A stretch of 64,000 nt of DNA from NCBI RefSeq assembly GCF_035975855.1, contig NZ_CP109055.1, positions 5,084,001 through 5,148,000 of the forward strand, written 5' to 3'. Positions 60,839 to 64,000 of this stretch are shown one piece after another. The stretch comes from Streptomyces sp. NBC_01304. Its GTDB lineage: Bacteria > Actinomycetota > Actinomycetes > Streptomycetales > Streptomycetaceae. A program made the translations under genes and the position numbers. Below the pieces are notes generated by a model, which was given only the letters and a program-made list of their open reading frames with translations, had not been told where the DNA came from and ran no database searches. Each line of letters opens with the position of its first letter. The first letter of the stretch is position 1.

Positions 60839-62613
60839 CCCTGCACCCCACGGGTCCGCGCACCGAGGAGCAGGCTGCCGGCTCCGCGGCGGCCGACGCG
60901 ACCGCGGAGCCCGCACCGGCCATCGGACCCGCGCCGGCCGCCGGTCCGGCGGGCAGCGTTGCGCGGGCCCCGGACACGGTCGGCCCGCCCGCCGCACCTG
61001 CCACCGGCCAGGGGCGCTGGGTCGTGCTCGGCGTGGGGCTGGTCTGCGCCTTCCTCGTCATCGGCGGGGTCTCCGTGGTCAATCTGGCGATGCCGTCCCT
61101 GCAGCGGAGCCTCCAAGTCGGCTTCGGAACCGCACAGTTCGTGATCGCCGGGTACGGACTGGTCTACGCGATCTTCCTCATCACCGGCGGCCGCCTCGGC
61201 GACGTGCTCGGCCGCAAGCGGGTCCTGCTGACCGGGCTCGCCCTGTTCACCCTCGCGGTCGCCGTCTGCGGGATCGCGCCGAACGCCCCGGTGCTCATCG
61301 GGGCCAGGCTCGTGCAGGGCTTCGGTGCCGCGCTGGTCTATCCACAGATCCTGTCGATCATCCAGGACACCTTCGAGGGCCGGGAACGGAACTTCGCCCT
61401 CGGCTTGTTCGGGGCGACCATCGGCGTCGCCCTCGTCGCGGGCCAGCTCATCGGCGGCGCCCTGATCCAGCTCGACCTGGCCGGGCTCGGCTGGCGCCCC
61501 GCGTTCCTGGTCCTGGTGCCGATCGGGGCCGCGGCGCTGCTCGCCGGCCGGCGGGTGATGGCGCCGGACCGGCCCCCGGGCACGGCTCACATCGACCACA
61601 TCGGCACCGGCCTGCTGGGCACGGCACTGCTCTTCCTCACGCTGCCCCTGCTCATCGGCCCCGGGACCGGCTGGGCCTGGTGGACCTGGGCCATGCTCGG
61701 CGCGGCCCCGCCCGTCCTCGCGCTCTTCATGCGCCATGAGCAGCGCCTCGTCCGCGCGGCACGCACACCCCTGCTGCGCCCCGAGCTCTTCCGCCAACGG
61801 GCCTTCTCCGTGGGCATGTCGATCGGCCTGGTCTTCTTCATCAGCACGGTCGGCCTCGCCGTCTACGCCTCGTTGACCCTGCAGGCCGGCCTCGGACTCG
61901 ACCCGCTGCGGGCGGGCCTGGCCTTCGCCCCGGTCGGCGTCGCCTTCTTCGGCGCCTCCCTGGTGGTGCCCCAGCTGGTGCCCCGGCTCGGCCGGTCCGT
62001 CCTGACCTTCGGCTATGCGTTGCTCACGGTCGGCCTGGTGGCCACCTGGTACACCGTGCGGGTCCAGGGCAGCGGGCTGACCGCGGCCGCGCTTGCCGCC
62101 CCGCTGCTCCTTGTCGGCGCCGGTCAGGGCTTCACCATGTCCCCGCTGATCGGCATCGTGCTCACCGGCATCCGGCCCGACGACAAGGGCTCGGCCTCCG
62201 GCGCGCTGACCACCGCCTTCCAGGTGGGGCAGGCCCTCGGAGTGGCCGGGATCGGTACCATTTTCTCCGTCATGGGGGCGAGTCCGGGGGCGGGCGCAGA
62301 CACCGCGCGCTATCTGGCCGCCTTCCGGACCGCACTCCTGGTCATGGTCGCCCTGACCGTGCTCTCGCTGCTTCTGGTGGCCCTGCTGCCCGGAGCCCAC
62401 GGCGGCCAACGGCACCACCACTTCCTGTGGCTGCGGCACGGCCGGCGCACCGGCCTCTCACACGCCTTCTATCTGCTGACCGGCGGCCATGCCGTGGGCC
62501 GCCTCGCGCACTGGTTCCATCATCACGACAGTCACAAGGACCACGACCGTCACCACTACGGCCTTCACAGGACCGGTGACCACCACAACAGGATTCACCA
62601 CCAAGGGAAGTGA
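60835..62613 (+). CDS. MFS exporter (DHA2 type) with histidine-rich C-terminal tail
   Basis: A 592-residue major facilitator with about fourteen membrane segments. After a ~60-residue Ala/Pro/Glu-rich leader, VVLGVGLVCAFLVIGGVSVVNLAMPSLQ is helix 1, GGRLGDVLGRKRVLL is motif A, and LIGGALIQL follows helix 5. The final ~75 residues are cytosolic and unusually rich in histidine (GGQRHHHFLWL, HWFHHHDSHKDHDRHHYG), with roughly eighteen His, suggesting metal binding or sensing. The GTG at 60835-60837 overlaps the DJ-1/PfpI stop. The substrate is unknown; the tail is not standard for DHA2 exporters. Confidence 0.9.
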   Translation: MTLHPTGPRTEEQAAGSAAADATAEPAPAIGPAPAAGPAGSVARAPDTVGPPAAPATGQGRWVVLGVGLVCAFLVIGGVSVVNLAMPSLQRSLQVGFGTAQFVIAGYGLVYAIFLITGGRLGDVLGRKRVLLTGLALFTLAVAVCGIAPNAPVLIGARLVQGFGAALVYPQILSIIQDTFEGRERNFALGLFGATIGVALVAGQLIGGALIQLDLAGLGWRPAFLVLVPIGAAALLAGRRVMAPDRPPGTAHIDHIGTGLLGTALLFLTLPLLIGPGTGWAWWTWAMLGAAPPVLALFMRHEQRLVRAARTPLLRPELFRQRAFSVGMSIGLVFFISTVGLAVYASLTLQAGLGLDPLRAGLAFAPVGVAFFGASLVVPQLVPRLGRSVLTFGYALLTVGLVATWYTVRVQGSGLTAAALAAPLLLVGAGQGFTMSPLIGIVLTGIRPDDKGSASGALTTAFQVGQALGVAGIGTIFSVMGASPGAGADTARYLAAFRTALLVMVALTVLSLLLVALLPGAHGGQRHHHFLWLRHGRRTGLSHAFYLLTGGHAVGRLAHWFHHHDSHKDHDRHHYGLHRTGDHHNRIHHQGK

Positions 62614-62615
62614 CA

Positions 62616-63584
62616 ATGCATCAGATCACTCTGGGCAGCCAGGGCCTCGAAGTCTCCGCACAGGGCCTCGGCTGCATGGGCATGAGCCAGTCCTACGGCG
62701 TCGGCAACGACATCGAGTCGATCGCCACCGTCCACCGCGCCCTGGACCTCGGCGTGACCCTCATCGACACCGCGAACGTGTACGGCGCCACCGGCCTGTA
62801 CGGCGTCGGTGCGAACGAGAAGCTCCTCGGCCATGCCCTCAAGGACCGCCGCGACGAGGCCGTCCTCGCCTCCAAGTGCGGCATCGTGGACGTCAGGCCC
62901 GGCACCGGAATGGTGCTGCAGGCCGACCCGGACTACGTCCGCCGCTCGTGCGACGAGTCCCTGACCCGGCTGGGTGTCGACCACATCGACCTGTACTACC
63001 TGCACCGCGTCGACCCCAAGACCCCCATCGAGGAGTCCATCGGGGCGATGGCCGAGCTCGTCGCCGCCGGCAAGATCCGTTACGTCGGTGTCTCCGAGGT
63101 CTCCGCCGAGGAGCTGGAGCGCGCACACGCCGTGCACCCGGTCAGCGCCGTGCAGAGCGAGTACTCGCTGTGGACCCGCGGCATCGAGGACGCCGTCCTG
63201 CCGACGGCACGCCGCCTCGGCATCGGCCTGGTGCCGTTCTCGCCGCTCGGCCGCGGCTTCCTGACCGGCGCCGTGACCTCCCGCGACGGGTTCGACTCGA
63301 ACGACATGCGGCGCAACATGCCGCGCTTCCAGCAGGAGAACCTCGACGCCAACCTCAAGCTCGTGACGGTCGTCAAGGAGATCGCCGAGGGCAAGGGCGT
63401 GCTGCCCGGCCAGATCGCCCTCGCCTGGGTACACGCCCAGGGCGACGACGTCGTCCCGATCCCCGGCACCAAGCGGATCGCGTACCTGGAGCAGAACGCC
63501 GCGGCAGCCGATGTCAGGCTCACCGAGGAGGAGTTGACGCGGCTCGACGCCTTCGCGGCGGAGGTCTCCGGCACCCGCCGCTGA
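62616..63584 (+). CDS. Aldo/keto reductase
   Basis: A 322-residue NADP-dependent aldo/keto reductase. It opens ITLGSQGLEVSAQGLGCMGMSQSYG, with Asp and Tyr in LIDTANVYG, Lys in LASKCGIVDVRP, and His in DLYYLHRVDP; QSEYSLWTRGIEDAVLPTARRLGIGLVPFSPLGRGFLTG and VPIPGTKRIAYLEQNAAA are typical of the AKR11/13-like group. It probably reduces aldehydes arising from the pathway encoded around it. ATG 62616 follows AAGGGAAG and is 2 bp after the MFS stop, so it ends the rightward unit, before the strong terminator at 63619-63661. Confidence 0.94.
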   Translation: MHQITLGSQGLEVSAQGLGCMGMSQSYGVGNDIESIATVHRALDLGVTLIDTANVYGATGLYGVGANEKLLGHALKDRRDEAVLASKCGIVDVRPGTGMVLQADPDYVRRSCDESLTRLGVDHIDLYYLHRVDPKTPIEESIGAMAELVAAGKIRYVGVSEVSAEELERAHAVHPVSAVQSEYSLWTRGIEDAVLPTARRLGIGLVPFSPLGRGFLTGAVTSRDGFDSNDMRRNMPRFQQENLDANLKLVTVVKEIAEGKGVLPGQIALAWVHAQGDDVVPIPGTKRIAYLEQNAAAADVRLTEEELTRLDAFAAEVSGTRR

Positions 63585-63618
63585 GCGGATCAGGGGCCCG
63601 GCCCCGGACTCGCACGCG

Positions 63619-63661
63619 CAAGAGGAAGGGGACCGCCCAGCGGGCGGTCCCCTTCCTCTTG
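63619..63661. terminator. Strong bidirectional terminator (20-bp perfect stem, 3-nt loop)
   Basis: Arms of 20 bp (63619-63638 and 63642-63661) are exact complements around AGC. The stem begins caagaggaagggg and ends ccccttcctcttg, so each direction ends in a pyrimidine-rich TTCCTCTTG run. It lies between the convergent aldo/keto reductase and TrxB-like genes. Confidence 0.9.
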
Positions 63662-63681
63662 TTCCCCTTGCGCCGCCGTGC

Positions 63682-64000
63682 TCAGTCGGCCTTCAGCTCC
63701 GGCGGGTACAGGAAGTAGTTGGCCGCCGACGCCGCCTGGGCACCCTCGTGCACCGCGGTGGTCACCTGGTGGGAGTGCAGAGCGGTCACGTCTCCGGCCG
63801 CGTACACCCCCGCCACCGAGGTCTTCTGTTCCGAGTCCACCGCGATGTACCCCGACTCCGCGAGCCGGACGCCGAGTTGGCCGGCCAGCAAGGTCTCGGG
63901 CGTCGCCCCCTGGATCGAGAACAGCGCATCCAGTGCCAGCCGCCGGCCACCGCGCGTGACGATCGCCTCCAGCACACCGTCGGCTCCCTGCGCTTCCTGG
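63682..64000 (-). CDS. TrxB-like FAD/NAD(P) oxidoreductase (5' part outside the window)
   Basis: The last ~105 residues of a thioredoxin reductase-like flavoprotein. It contains ALFSIQGATPETLLAGQLGV, then the C-terminal FAD motif TSVAGVYAAGDVTALHSHQVTTAVHEGAQAASAANYFL, typical of the TrxB/AhpF superfamily and of ferredoxin-NADP-reductase-like members. The redox CxxC, if present, lies beyond the edge, so thioredoxin reductase activity cannot be confirmed. It reads leftward, convergent with the aldo/keto reductase, and stops 20 bp from the shared terminator. Confidence 0.85.
   Translation of the reverse strand, partial: QEAQGADGVLEAIVTRGGRRLALDALFSIQGATPETLLAGQLGVRLAESGYIAVDSEQKTSVAGVYAAGDVTALHSHQVTTAVHEGAQAASAANYFLYPPELKAD

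Overview
The window is a contiguous stretch of chromosome from a Streptomyces or a very close relative. Base composition is strongly GC-rich, third codon positions are almost always G or C, many genes start with GTG behind a GGAG-type ribosome site, and many neighbours are coupled by 4-bp ATGA/GTGA overlaps. The order folE-ftsH-hpt-tilS-metalloprotease-dacB / ppa-thrE-like-dedA-tipA matches, from memory, the arrangement in model Streptomyces. I found no transposase, integrase, tRNA, rRNA or CRISPR array.

Region 1 (1-24.0 kb) is mostly housekeeping or core-regulatory: GTP cyclohydrolase I (cut by the window edge), the FtsH protease, purine salvage (hpt), tRNA-Ile lysidine synthetase, a penicillin-binding D,D-carboxypeptidase, pyrophosphatase, a ThrE-type exporter, a DedA protein, a TipA-type thiopeptide sensor with its MerR-style promoter, a CLC channel, a BNR lipoprotein, an ABC exporter with a PadR repressor about 2.2 kb away sharing a palindromic operator, an aldehyde dehydrogenase, and an XRE / ATP-binding / DUF397 trio.

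Region 2 (24.0-36.8 kb) is more fluid. It holds truncated gene remnants, several short tandem repeats, dispersed intergenic repeats, a FUSC-type membrane protein, an NmrA-like/HxlR pair, a nitrilase-family enzyme, an aldo/keto reductase, a SigE-family sigma factor with a probable partner membrane protein, and a family A DNA polymerase.

Region 3 (36.9-63.6 kb) is the striking part. A GlgM/GlgA-type synthase and an antiporter read rightward. Opposing them, about 17.6 kb of sixteen same-strand, mostly overlapping genes run leftward from 57213 to 39611. Read in transcription order they are DJ-1/PfpI, ABM-VOC fusion, GMC oxidoreductase, SnoaL-like, second DJ-1/PfpI, NTF2-like, LtrA membrane protein, AGE-family epimerase-like enzyme, STAS, GlgX, STAS, RsbW-like ATPase, SpoIIE-type phosphatase, MinD-like ATPase, GlgE and GlgB. 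Divergent from it (57448-63584) are an MFS exporter, a ferritin-like protein of the VioB / iminophenyl-pyruvate dimer synthase family, a third DJ-1/PfpI protein, a second MFS exporter with a histidine-rich tail, and an aldo/keto reductase, ending at a strong bidirectional terminator. A TrxB-like reductase is cut by the right edge.

Interpretation: the operon joins alpha-glucan building and trimming (GlgE, GlgB, GlgX, with GlgM nearby to supply maltose-1-phosphate) to a complete-looking partner-switching module (kinase, phosphatase, two STAS antagonists) and to a set of redox and small-molecule enzymes. TreS and Pep2, the usual GlgE partners, are absent. The individual families are known; I do not recognise the combination as a described system, and it is the best candidate here for something new.
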